From Methylocystis sp. IM3 (GTDB lineage Bacteria > Pseudomonadota > Alphaproteobacteria > Rhizobiales > Beijerinckiaceae): DNA of 64,000 nt. The notes beneath the pieces are model-generated. The model was not told the DNA's origin. It ran no database searches and saw only the letters and a list, made by a program, of their open reading frames with translations. Position 1 is the first letter of the stretch. Every line of letters starts with the position of its first letter. A program made the position numbers and the translations under genes. Shown piece after piece: positions 8,631-16,628 of this stretch. The stretch covers positions 62,001 to 126,000 of the forward strand of contig NZ_JBBPBZ010000002.1 in the NCBI RefSeq assembly GCF_038070105.1, written 5' to 3'.

Positions 8631-9554
8631 CTACCAGCGCGTCAGTTGCGCGAGGCCGATGTTCTCGTCCCGGTGGCGTCCGCCGAGCGCCGCGCCGCCC
8701 CAGGCCGAGGCGGCGGCGAGCAGCATGGCCGCCGCGGCGATGAAGCTGCCGATGATTCCGGCCTTGCGCGCCTTGTCGGCGAGCTCCTTGGCGCGGGCGT
8801 TGTCGTCCCGAACCTGCTGGGCGAGACCGTCCACCCGGGCGCGGGCGTCCTGCGGGGCGACTCCGGCCGAGGACAGCACGTTTTGCAGAAGACCGCGGTC
8901 CTCGTTGCTGATCTCGCCGCTTGCCTCGCTGCGCGCGACAATGCGCGAGACGATCTGGCGGGTGTCTGCGACATTGGCCCCGGTCATCGCGCCGGCTCCG
9001 ACGCCGCCTCGCGCCGCGGGAGCCGCCGGAGCGGCGCCGTCGCCGCGCATCAGCAAGTCCACGCGGTAATCCACGGGGCTCGTCGAAACGCCGCTTTTCT
9101 GAGCCTGCTGGGTCGCCGCGTTCACCCCGGCCTTGCCGAGGTCATAGAGGGACGAGCCGGCCGCGAAGGCGATGATGAGAATGGAGACGCCCCAGACGAC
9201 GAGGCCATGCGCGCCGTCGCGCACTTCCGCCTCGTCGCGCGGCATCCCGGGATTGCGCGCCCGCAGCCGCCCGCAGACATAGCCGCCCGCCGCATAGCTC
9301 GCGACCGTGACCCAGAGCACCCAAAGGGCGAGCGCCAGCGCGTGGGTGAAGGGCGACGCGCCTTCATAGGGAGAGGCGAGGGACAGGCCGATCCCCGAGC
9401 CGAAAGCCGCCAGAACGAAGGTGATCGCGGTCGCGACCGCCACGCCCGCGAGAATCGCGCCCCAGTCGACCGCGGTCAGACGCGTAAGCCCCATGCTCTC
9501 TATCGGCCTCTCTGTCGGCGCCGGGGAGAGGCCCGGCCGAATGACGTCCGTCAT
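8631..9554 (-). CDS. PhnA-like multi-pass membrane protein
   Basis: The protein has 307 residues. An N-terminal soluble stretch is followed by hydrophobic helices around residues 30-50, 70-95 and 120-140, a long polar segment (about 150-265) rich in Ala, Asp, Arg and Gln that looks partly helical, and a last helix (IIGSFIAAAAMLLAAASAW) near the C terminus. This matches proteins called PhnA-like in Rhizobiales databases; they are not phosphonoacetate hydrolases and their role is unknown. The start ATG at 9554 has an AGGAGGG ribosome binding site. The mini-protein genes lie 11 bases upstream and 9 bases downstream. Confidence 0.8.
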   Translation of the reverse strand: MTDVIRPGLSPAPTERPIESMGLTRLTAVDWGAILAGVAVATAITFVLAAFGSGIGLSLASPYEGASPFTHALALALWVLWVTVASYAAGGYVCGRLRARNPGMPRDEAEVRDGAHGLVVWGVSILIIAFAAGSSLYDLGKAGVNAATQQAQKSGVSTSPVDYRVDLLMRGDGAAPAAPAARGGVGAGAMTGANVADTRQIVSRIVARSEASGEISNEDRGLLQNVLSSAGVAPQDARARVDGLAQQVRDDNARAKELADKARKAGIIGSFIAAAAMLLAAASAWGGAALGGRHRDENIGLAQLTRW

Positions 9555-9565
9555 GGCGAGCCCTC

Positions 9566-9640
9566 CTAGCGCAAACCGAGCAGCGACAGAATGGCCATGA
9601 CTATCACGACCAGTCCGACCAGATAGATGATGCTGTTCAT
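9566..9640 (-). CDS. 24-residue membrane mini-protein, first gene of the operon
   Basis: It encodes Met-Asn-Ser-Ile-Ile followed by one continuous hydrophobic helix (YLVGLVVIVMAILSLLGL) and a final Arg. GGAGGCGACG precedes the ATG at 9640 at ideal spacing. The stop is 11 bases before the PhnA-like start. An EcfG-like promoter lies about 50 bases upstream. Similar one-helix proteins recur in Rhizobiales; function unknown. Alternatively it could act as a leader for the downstream gene. Confidence 0.7.
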   Translation of the reverse strand: MNSIIYLVGLVVIVMAILSLLGLR

Positions 9641-9691
9641 CGTCGCCTCCTTTGGGCGCGCGGTCGCTCGCGGCGCGCGCGAGACGCAGAA

Positions 9692-9716
9692 AACCCGGGG
9701 CGGGCGCGAATGTTCC
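9692..9716 (-). promoter_or_regulatory. candidate EcfG (general stress response) promoter
   Basis: On the minus strand GGAAC (9716-9712) is followed after 16 bases by GGTT (9695-9692). The alphaproteobacterial EcfG/SigT consensus is GGAAC, 16-17 bases, then CGTT, so only one base differs. It points to the mini-protein/PhnA-like operon with a leader of about 45 bases. The consensus is established; its use here is inferred. Confidence 0.5.
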
Positions 9717-9809
9717 GGCGCGCGGCAGGGAGCGGCGCGCCAACCTTGTGAAGCTTCTCGCTTCGGCGCTATGTTGCGGCGCGAAAAGGCGCCGGAAGGG
9801 CAACGGAAA

Positions 9810-12092
9810 ATGGCGACAGACAAGACCACGGGGCAGGAGCGCCCGATTTTCTCCGACAAGGAGGCGCTGCTCTTTCATTCGCGCGGCCGGCCCGGCAAGC
9901 TCGCCGTCGTCGCGACCAAGCCCATGGCGACGCAGCGCGACCTGTCGCTCGCCTATTCGCCGGGCGTCGCCGCGCCCGTGCTCGCCATCGCGCAGGACCC
10001 CTCGCTCGCCTTCGACTATACGACGCGCGGCAATATGGTCGCGGTCATCACCAATGGCACCGCCATTCTGGGGCTCGGCGACCTCGGGCCCCTCGCGGCG
10101 AAGCCCGTCATGGAAGGCAAGGCTGCGCTCTTCAAGCGCTTCGCCGACATCGACTCGATCGATCTCGAGGTCGACGCCAAAAGCGTCGAGGATTTCGTCA
10201 ACGCCGTGCGTTTTCTCGGCCCCTCCTTCGGCGGCATCAATCTCGAAGACATCAAGGCGCCGGAATGTTTCGTGATCGAGGAGCGCCTGCGCGACCTCAT
10301 GGACATTCCTGTCTTTCACGACGACCAGCACGGCACGGCGATCATTTCGGCCGCCGGCCTCATCAACGCGCTGCGGCTCACGGGCCGCGACATCAAGACG
10401 GCGAAGCTCGTCTGCAACGGCGCGGGCGCGGCGGGCATCGCCTGTCTCGACCTCGCCAAGGCGCTCGGCTTCGATCCGCGCAACGTCGTCCTCTGCGACA
10501 CCAAGGGCGTCGTCTACCGGGGCCGCGAAGAGGGCATGAACCAGTGGAAGAGCGCCCATGCCGTCGAGACGACGGCGCGCACGCTCGCCGAGGCGCTGGA
10601 GGGCGCGGACATCTTCTACGGGCTCTCGGTGAAGGGGGCGCTGACGCCGCAGATGCTGAACGCCATGGCGGCGGACCCCATCATCTTCGCCATGGCCAAT
10701 CCGGACCCCGAGATCACGCCGGAAGAGGCGCGCTCGACGCGGCCCGACGCCATCGTCGCAACGGGGCGCTCGGACTATCCAAACCAGATCAACAATGTTC
10801 TGGGCTTTCCCTATATCTTCCGCGGCGCGCTCGACGTGCGGGCCAAGACCATCAACATGGAGATGAAGGTCGCCGCCGTTCATGCGCTCGCCGATCTCGC
10901 GCGCGAGGACGTGCCGGACGAAGTCGCCAACGCCTATCGCGGCGCGCGTCCGCGCTTCGGGCGCGATTATCTCATCCCGGCGCCCTTTGATCCGCGTCTC
11001 ATTTCGGTGGTGCCACCCGCGGTCGCGCGCGCGGCGATGGATTCGGGCGTCGCGCGCCGCCCGATCGTCGACATGAAGGCCTATCGTCACGAGCTTTCGG
11101 CGCGGCGCGACCCAATCGCCGGCCTCATGCAGACGATCTACGAACGCGTGCGCCGCGAGCCCAAGCGCGTGGTCTTCGCCGAGGGCGAGGAGCAGCAGGT
11201 GATCCGCGCCGCTCTGGCTTTCGTCAATCAGGGGCTCGGGACGGCGGTGCTCGTCGGCCGCGAGGACCGCGTGCGCCAGAACGCGGCCAACGCCGGGGTG
11301 GAGCTCGTCGAGGGCATCGAGATTCACAACGCCAAGCTTTCGAGCCGAAACGCCGTCTATGCGCAGTTCCTGTTCGAACGGCTCCAGCGCAAGGGCTTCC
11401 TGCTGCGCGACTGTCAGCGCCTGATCAATCAGGACCGCAATCATTTCGCCGCGGCGATGGTGGCGCGCGGCGACGCCGACGCCATGGTCACGGGCGTCAC
11501 GCGCAATTTCTCCAATGCGCTCGAAGAGGTGCGCCGCGTCGTCGATCACAAGCCCGGCCACCGGGTGATCGGCGTCTCGCTCATTCTCGCCAAAGGGCGG
11601 GTGGTGGTCGTCGCCGACACGGCCATCACCGAATTGCCCGAGGCCGAAGAGCTTGCGGAAATCGCCATCGAAGCGGCGGGCGTCGCGCGCCGCATCGGGC
11701 TCACGCCGCGCGTCGCCATGCTCGCCTTCTCGACTTTCGGCTATCCGCCCGGCGAGCGCACCGCCCGCGTCCATCAGGCCGTGCGCGTGCTCGACCAGCG
11801 CCGCGTCGATTTCGAATATGAGGGCGAGATGGGCGCGGACATTGCGCTCAACCGTGATCTGATGAGCGCCTATCCCTTCAGCCGGCTGAAGGACACGGCC
11901 AATGTGCTGATCATGCCCGCCTTCCACTCGGCGGCGATCTCGACGAAGATGCTGCAGGAGCTCGGCGACGCCACGGTGCTCGGCCCGCTGATCGTCGGCC
12001 TCGACAAGCCGATCCAGATCGTCCAGCTCGGCGCGACCGACACGGAGATCGTCAACATGGCGGCGATCGCAGCCTTCGGAATCGGGGGGTAG
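9810..12092 (+). CDS. maeB: NADP-type malic enzyme with phosphotransacetylase-like C-terminal domain
   Basis: The 760-residue protein is a hybrid malic enzyme. Residues about 1-430 form the malic domain, with YSPGVAAPV, the tyrosine region YTTRGN, FHDDQHGTAI and the NAD(P)-binding segment VCNGAGAAGIACL. Residues about 435-755 form a phosphotransacetylase-like domain (VFAEGEEQQVIRAA to the end) that in MaeB proteins regulates rather than catalyses. It decarboxylates malate to pyruvate, making NADPH. ATG 9810 is chosen because the similarity to relatives starts at MATDKTTGQERP; the open frame extends upstream without meaning. A terminator follows near 12219. Confidence 0.95.
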   Translation: MATDKTTGQERPIFSDKEALLFHSRGRPGKLAVVATKPMATQRDLSLAYSPGVAAPVLAIAQDPSLAFDYTTRGNMVAVITNGTAILGLGDLGPLAAKPVMEGKAALFKRFADIDSIDLEVDAKSVEDFVNAVRFLGPSFGGINLEDIKAPECFVIEERLRDLMDIPVFHDDQHGTAIISAAGLINALRLTGRDIKTAKLVCNGAGAAGIACLDLAKALGFDPRNVVLCDTKGVVYRGREEGMNQWKSAHAVETTARTLAEALEGADIFYGLSVKGALTPQMLNAMAADPIIFAMANPDPEITPEEARSTRPDAIVATGRSDYPNQINNVLGFPYIFRGALDVRAKTINMEMKVAAVHALADLAREDVPDEVANAYRGARPRFGRDYLIPAPFDPRLISVVPPAVARAAMDSGVARRPIVDMKAYRHELSARRDPIAGLMQTIYERVRREPKRVVFAEGEEQQVIRAALAFVNQGLGTAVLVGREDRVRQNAANAGVELVEGIEIHNAKLSSRNAVYAQFLFERLQRKGFLLRDCQRLINQDRNHFAAAMVARGDADAMVTGVTRNFSNALEEVRRVVDHKPGHRVIGVSLILAKGRVVVVADTAITELPEAEELAEIAIEAAGVARRIGLTPRVAMLAFSTFGYPPGERTARVHQAVRVLDQRRVDFEYEGEMGADIALNRDLMSAYPFSRLKDTANVLIMPAFHSAAISTKMLQELGDATVLGPLIVGLDKPIQIVQLGATDTEIVNMAAIAAFGIGG

Positions 12093-12132
12093 CAACGCCG
12101 AGCCGACCGGCTCTTTGCGTCAGAGAGTTTTT

Positions 12133-12153
12133 CGATCCGATGGAATCGGATCG
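12133..12153. repeat. perfect 9-bp inverted repeat after maeB
   Basis: CGATCCGAT (12133-12141), loop GGA, ATCGGATCG (12145-12153). No T-run follows on either strand in the direction needed, so it is not a classical terminator. It may stabilise the maeB transcript end or be a small intergenic repeat. Confidence 0.5.
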
Positions 12154-12218
12154 AGGCTTCAGCTTATCGTTCCGTCGCGTTTCGGCGGAAAGCGCGCGAG
12201 CGGGTCCGCGAAAGAAGC

Positions 12219-12250
12219 AAAACCGCCGGGAGGCTTGGTCCGGCGGTTTT
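12219..12250 (+). terminator. bidirectional intrinsic terminator
   Basis: AAAACCGCCGG (12219-12229) pairs with CCGGCGGTTTT (12240-12250) across a 10-base loop. The U-run serves maeB on the plus strand, and the complementary A-run makes it usable for the small gene ending at 12316 on the minus strand. Confidence 0.75.
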
Positions 12251-12315
12251 GGCGGCTGGTTCGATTTACGCTGGCTCAGTCCCATTCGATCATGGTTCCC
12301 TCCACCGTGTCGTGA

Positions 12316-12417
12316 TCAGAAGCAAGCGTCGCAGAGCGCCTGCGCATGGGCCAAAGCCGTGCCGACCGCGAAGAAAATGCCCGCGCCGATCAGCGCGCCA
12401 TAAAGCTTCGTCATCAT
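12316..12417 (-). CDS. 33-residue signal-peptide-like small protein
   Basis: The ORF encodes MMTKLYGALIGAGIFFAVG, then TALAHAQALCDACF. It resembles a signal peptide (Lys, hydrophobic helix, AHA or AHAQA cleavage site), which would leave only a tiny Cys-x-x-Cys peptide; otherwise it is a one-helix membrane protein with a periplasmic CDAC end. A bidirectional terminator is downstream and a purine-rich AAGGGAA upstream. The gene is isolated between maeB and hemA. Coding status is plausible but unproven. Confidence 0.45.
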   Translation of the reverse strand: MMTKLYGALIGAGIFFAVGTALAHAQALCDACF

Positions 12418-12552
12418 GTTGCATGTTCCCTTCGGTTCGTCTTCGCCCTTCGATGAGGAGAAGATAACCGGGCGATCTGCGGGCCGATGTGCGGTCACGC
12501 ACAGGGCGGCGCGCGCCGGTTCGAAGGCGTCTCGCTGGCGGAAGGGCAAAGA

Positions 12553-12587
12553 AAATGGCCGGTACGGGAACCCCCGTCCGGCCATTT
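12553..12587 (-). terminator. hemA terminator hairpin
   Basis: AAATGGCCGG (12553-12562) pairs with CCGGCCATTT (12578-12587), extended inside by ACGGG/CCCGT. On the minus strand TTTTC follows. It lies 25 bases beyond the hemA stop. Confidence 0.75.
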
Positions 12588-12611
12588 CAGGACGCTCGAC
12601 GGCTCGCGCGG

Positions 12612-13898
12612 CTATTGCGCGGCGAGCTTGATCTCGGGATAGGCGCAGCGTTCGGCGCTCTTTTCGTCGACATGCAGATGCGACGGCGGCTCCACGAAGG
12701 GGATGCCGAGCGTGTGCCAGACATCGACCAGCGCCTCGACCAGATGGGCGATATGGTCCTGCGTGTGGCGCGGCGTGGGCGTGATGCGCAGGCGCTCCGA
12801 GCCCTTGGCGACGGTCGGATAGTTGATCGGCTGGATATAGACGTGATGGCGCGCGAGCAGCAGATCGCTCGCGGCCTTGCACAATTCCGCGTCGCGGACC
12901 ATCACCGGCACGATATGCGAGGCGTTCTCCAGAACCGGCAGGCCGGCGGCGGAGAGCGCGTGCTTGGTGATATGGGCGGCGCGCTGATGGGCGGTGCGCA
13001 GATCCGGCCGGCGCTTCAGCAACCGCACGGCGGCGCCGGCGGCGGCGGCGACCGACGGCGGCAGCGCCGTGGTGAAGATGAAGGCGCCCGCATAGGAGCG
13101 GATTGCGTCGATCACGACCGCGTCGCCGGCGACATAGCCGCCCATGGTTCCGAAGCCCTTGGCGAGCGTCCCTTCGATCACGTCGATGCGATCCATGACG
13201 CCGGCCTGTTCGCAGACGCCGCCCCCGCGCGCGCCATACATGCCGACGGCGTGAACCTCGTCGACATAGGTCATGGCGCCGTAGCGTTCGGCGAGCGCGG
13301 CGATCTCGGCGACCGGCGCGAGATTGCCGTTCATGGAGTAGAGGCTCTCGAAGACGACGAGCTTGGGGCGGTCGCCAGCGTCGATCAGCAGCTCTTCGAG
13401 ATGGGCGAGGTCGTTGTGGCGGAAGATTTTCTTTTCGGCGCGCGACCGCTTCACGCCCTCGATCATCGAATTGTGGTTCGAGGCGTCGGAGAGGATGACG
13501 CAATTGGGCAGCAGATCGGCGATGGTCGAGATGGCGGCGAGATTGGAAATCCAGCCCGAGGTGAAGACGAGCGCCGCCTCCTTGCCGTGCAGGTCGGCGA
13601 GTTCGCGCTCGAGCTCGACGATGGCGTGGCTGGTGCCGGAAATATTGCGCGTGCCGCCCGCGCCGGCGCCGACCTTGCCCGCCGTCTCGAGCATGGCGGC
13701 GATCACCTCCGGATGCTGGCCCATGCCGAGATAATCATTCGAGCACCAGACGGTGACCTCCTGAATGGAGCCGTCGTCGCGATGCCATCTGGCGAAGGGA
13801 AAGGTGTCGACGTCGCGCTCAAGATGGGCGAAGACGCGGTAACGACGTTCGTCCTTCAGACGGGAAACGGCCGCCTCGAAATATCGCCGATATACCAT
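12612..13898 (-). CDS. hemA: 5-aminolevulinate synthase
   Basis: The 428-residue protein is a full-length ALA synthase of the alpha-oxoamine synthase family. Recognisable parts are the N-terminal ALAS start [50 protein letters not shown], and the PLP lysine in [14 protein letters not shown] (Lys247). It condenses glycine with succinyl-CoA to 5-aminolevulinate, the first committed step of tetrapyrrole synthesis in alphaproteobacteria. A GAGGG ribosome binding site precedes the ATG and a hairpin terminator follows, so it looks monocistronic. It supplies the heme pathway and possibly the cobalamin pathway to which cobS belongs. Confidence 0.97.
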   Translation of the reverse strand: MVYRRYFEAAVSRLKDERRYRVFAHLERDVDTFPFARWHRDDGSIQEVTVWCSNDYLGMGQHPEVIAAMLETAGKVGAGAGGTRNISGTSHAIVELERELADLHGKEAALVFTSGWISNLAAISTIADLLPNCVILSDASNHNSMIEGVKRSRAEKKIFRHNDLAHLEELLIDAGDRPKLVVFESLYSMNGNLAPVAEIAALAERYGAMTYVDEVHAVGMYGARGGGVCEQAGVMDRIDVIEGTLAKGFGTMGGYVAGDAVVIDAIRSYAGAFIFTTALPPSVAAAAGAAVRLLKRRPDLRTAHQRAAHITKHALSAAGLPVLENASHIVPVMVRDAELCKAASDLLLARHHVYIQPINYPTVAKGSERLRITPTPRHTQDHIAHLVEALVDVWHTLGIPFVEPPSHLHVDEKSAERCAYPEIKLAAQ

Positions 13899-14279
13899 GG
13901 AAGGAACCCTCGATCGTTGACGCCCATCGCACCGGTCTGCGGCCCCGTCCCGCCTGCTCGCCAGTTTGGACGATTTCCTACATAGCCGATCCTGGACCGA
14001 TTTGCGAGCGACGGATTGCCGCGTATTAGCAGGGTGTTGCGTCCAAACGCCACGTCCGCAGGGGCGCCGCCCGATGGCGCCACGGCAGCCGGCGGAAGGG
14101 CGCGCGAGCGCCTATCTCTTCGCCCGCACGTTGAAATTCTGCCCGGTCGCGCGTCACGGGCGTCTGTCGACCAAGCGCCTTCGCCGCCGCGCCAAAGATC
14201 CGAGCCGCCTTGCGCCAACCTTGCCGCGGCCCGCCGGGGGAGCTCGGCCGCGGTTAACAAAAACATTCACGGCGGCGCG
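13899..14279. other. 381-base intergenic region upstream of hemA
   Basis: This gap lies between the hemA start and the stop of the M20 dipeptidase gene, both on the minus strand, so it should hold the hemA promoter. I found no convincing ORF, no clear FnrL site (TTGAT-N4-ATCAA) and no terminator with a U-run for the dipeptidase gene. A short AT-richer patch, GGTTAACAAAAACATT, is near 14253-14268. Confidence 0.4.
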
Positions 14280-15665
14280 TCACCCCGCCAGCGCGTCGAG
14301 CACCCGCGCCCAGCTCCGCGTCCCCTTGTGGAAGGAGGTATAGCTGTATTTCTCATTGGGCGAGTGGATGCGGTCGTCCTCCAGCGCGAAGCCGATCATC
14401 AGCGCGTCCATGCCGAGATCGCGCTTGAAGGCGCCGACGATGGGGATGGAGCCGCCGCACCCGACGAGGGCGGCGTCCTTGCCCCATTCCTGGGCGAGCG
14501 CCCGGCGGGCGCGGCTCAGGGCCTCGGAGCCGAAGGGCAGCTGGAGGGCGCCCGAGGCGCCGTGCGAGATGAACTCGGCTTTGGCGTCCGCCGGCAGGCG
14601 TTCGCGCACGAAGGCGCGGAAGCTCTCCATGATCGCCTTGGGGTCCTGGGACCCCACGAGGCGGAAGGAGAATTTCGCCGACGCCTCCGCGGGCAGCACG
14701 GTCTTCGACCCCTTGCCCGTGTAGCCGCCGACGATCCCGTTCACGTCGCAGGTCGGTCGCGCCCAGATCTGCTCGATGACCCCGTAGCCCTTCTCGCCCG
14801 CGGCCTGGGTGAGGCCGATGCCGGCGAGAAAGGCGCGCTCGTCGAAGTCGAGACCGCGCCACTGCTCGGCGACATCCTCCGGCAGCTCCGGCGCCCCGGC
14901 GTAGAAGCCCGGCAGCGTCACCCGGCCCGTCTCGTCGTGCAGATCGGCGACGATTTTCGCGAGAATGTGAATCGGATTGGGGACCGGCCCGCCGAACATG
15001 CCGGAGTGAAGGTCATGGCTCGGCCCCCGGATGATCACTTCTTCCTGCGCAAGGCCGCGCAGCATGACGGTGATGGCCGGGGTGGTCGCGTTCCACATGC
15101 CGGTGTCGCAGACGAGAGCGATGGCCGGCTCGGAGAGCTCCGCCTTGTGGGCTGCGAGGAAGCCCGGCAGCGAGGGCGACCCCGTCTCCTCTTCGCCCTC
15201 GAAGAGGAAGGTGACGCTGCAGGGCAGGCCGCCATTCGCCTCGAAGGCGCGGCAGGCCTCCACGAAGGTCATGAGCTGGCCCTTGTCGTCGGAGGCGCCG
15301 CGGGCGACGATCTCCTTGCCGTCCTTGCCTTCGACGAGGGTCGGCGCGAAGGGCTCGCTCCGCCACAGGTCCAGCGGGTCCGGCGGCTGCACGTCGTAAT
15401 GGCCGTAAAAGAGCACATGCGGCGCATCCTTGCGCTTCGCTTTGGCGTGGCCGACGACGATCGGATGGCCGGGCGTCTCGCGCACCTCCGCCGTATAGCC
15501 CAAGCCTTTCAGCTCGTCGGCGAGCCAGTTGGCGGCGCGCAGACATTGCTGCGTATAGGCCGGATCGGTCGAGACGGAGGGGATGCTCAGCAGATCGAAA
15601 AGGCGCTGGGTGGACGCCGGGAGATTGGCGTCGATCGTATCGAGGACGGCGTCGATGCTGGCCAT
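14280..15665 (-). CDS. M20/M25/M40-family dipeptidase (carnosinase-like)
   Basis: The 461-residue metallopeptidase has the di-zinc site motifs of the family: GHYDVQPPDP (metal ligands His and following Asp), ASDDKGQ (bridging Asp), EGEEETGSPSL (catalytic Glu and ligand Glu) and a final HSPNEKYS. An inserted dimerisation domain contains GPSHDLHSGMFGG. These cytoplasmic enzymes cleave dipeptides or small amidated amino acids; the exact substrate cannot be told from sequence. It has no signal peptide. It is alone between hemA and the L,D-transpeptidase gene on the same strand. Confidence 0.92.
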   Translation of the reverse strand: MASIDAVLDTIDANLPASTQRLFDLLSIPSVSTDPAYTQQCLRAANWLADELKGLGYTAEVRETPGHPIVVGHAKAKRKDAPHVLFYGHYDVQPPDPLDLWRSEPFAPTLVEGKDGKEIVARGASDDKGQLMTFVEACRAFEANGGLPCSVTFLFEGEEETGSPSLPGFLAAHKAELSEPAIALVCDTGMWNATTPAITVMLRGLAQEEVIIRGPSHDLHSGMFGGPVPNPIHILAKIVADLHDETGRVTLPGFYAGAPELPEDVAEQWRGLDFDERAFLAGIGLTQAAGEKGYGVIEQIWARPTCDVNGIVGGYTGKGSKTVLPAEASAKFSFRLVGSQDPKAIMESFRAFVRERLPADAKAEFISHGASGALQLPFGSEALSRARRALAQEWGKDAALVGCGGSIPIVGAFKRDLGMDALMIGFALEDDRIHSPNEKYSYTSFHKGTRSWARVLDALAG

Positions 15666-15793
15666 GGAATCACATCCTTCGCAGTTGATGCGAAGCTAGT
15701 GCGAAGTGGGGCTCCAGGAAAGCGGATCGGGACACGAAAGCCGTTCTGCCTCCCGCGTGGAAGCCAGGCGCAGATGCGCTCGTCACCAATCGG

Positions 15794-15815
15794 ACGGCCC
15801 GCGCGCGCGGGCCGT
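15794..15815. repeat. 22-bp perfect GC palindrome
   Basis: ACGGCCCGCGC followed by its exact reverse complement, directly behind the L,D-transpeptidase gene (minus strand). A second small hairpin, GTCTCC-C-GGAGAC, adjoins it. No U-run is present, so it may be a weak terminator or transcript-end stabiliser. Confidence 0.4.
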
Positions 15816-15838
15816 CTCCCGGAGACGGAACGCCGGCT

Positions 15839-16459
15839 TTACCGCGTGACCACGACCTTGGTCCCGATCTTCACGCGGCTGTAGAGATCGACCACATCGT
15901 CATTGGTCATGCGGATGCAGCCGGACGACACGGCCTGGCCGATCGACTCCGGCTCGTTCGAGCCGTGGATGCGATAGAGCGTGCCGGAGAGATACATGGC
16001 GCGGGCGCCGAGCGGATTGTTGATGCCGCCCTCCATGTGGCGCGGCAGGTCGGGGCGGCGGCGCAGCATCTGGGCGGGGGGCGTCCAGTCGGGCCATTCG
16101 CGCTTGGAGGAGATGAAGCGCACGCCCGACCATTCGAAGCCGGGACGGCCCACGCCCACGCCATAGCGGATGGCCTGGCCATTGCCGAGCACGTAATAGA
16201 GCCGGCGCTCGCTCGTGTTGATGATGACCGTGCCCGGCGCCTCCTTGCCGTCGAAGGGGACGATCTCCCGAGGAATGGCGACAGCCTGCGGGCGTCCGTC
16301 GGGACCGACCGGCGCCGCCGGGGTCGCCGCCTCGCCGCCGAAGAGCAGGCTCAGCGGGTCGAGGTCCTGGGCCGCGGCGGCGCCGCGCGCATGGGCTGGC
16401 GAAATGAGCGCGGCGGCCGCGACAAAAGAGCAGAGCGATGCAAGGACAAGCCGTCGCAT
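15839..16459 (-). CDS. L,D-transpeptidase (YkuD/ErfK family), exported
   Basis: The 206-residue protein has an N-terminal signal peptide (MRRLVLASLCSFVAAAALI to AHA). The YkuD domain occupies about residues 76-206: INTSERRLYYVLGNG, YGVGVGRPG, and the catalytic block HGSNEPESIGQ..SSGCIRM with the conserved His and Cys. Such enzymes form 3-3 peptidoglycan cross-links or anchor proteins to peptidoglycan in the periplasm. The length and the NNPLGARAMYL motif are typical of Rhizobiales, where L,D-cross-links are abundant. A second family member is at 27809. Confidence 0.93.
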   Translation of the reverse strand: MRRLVLASLCSFVAAAALISPAHARGAAAAQDLDPLSLLFGGEAATPAAPVGPDGRPQAVAIPREIVPFDGKEAPGTVIINTSERRLYYVLGNGQAIRYGVGVGRPGFEWSGVRFISSKREWPDWTPPAQMLRRRPDLPRHMEGGINNPLGARAMYLSGTLYRIHGSNEPESIGQAVSSGCIRMTNDDVVDLYSRVKIGTKVVVTR

Positions 16460-16628
16460 AAGAATTCCCGTATGGCTGGAAGGAAGGGCTGAAAGGTCCG
16501 CGCCGGGAAATGCGGCGCGAACGGGGCGACTGCGCGATTAGAGTCGCAGGAGGGGCGCCCTCGCAAGCGCGAAGCGCGCCGGGCGCTCTTTTCCCTGGCC
16601 GCGTGGCCTTCCTGCAACAGTCTGCGGC

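Noticed and set aside
8631..12095. 1154-residue minus-strand open frame
   Set aside because: Only its C-terminal 307 residues (PhnA-like) are real. The rest is antisense to maeB and has the Asp/Arg/His-rich composition of a high-GC shadow frame.
12133..12153. terminator directly after maeB
   Set aside because: Good stem but no U-run on either strand. The hairpin at 12219-12250 is the better terminator.
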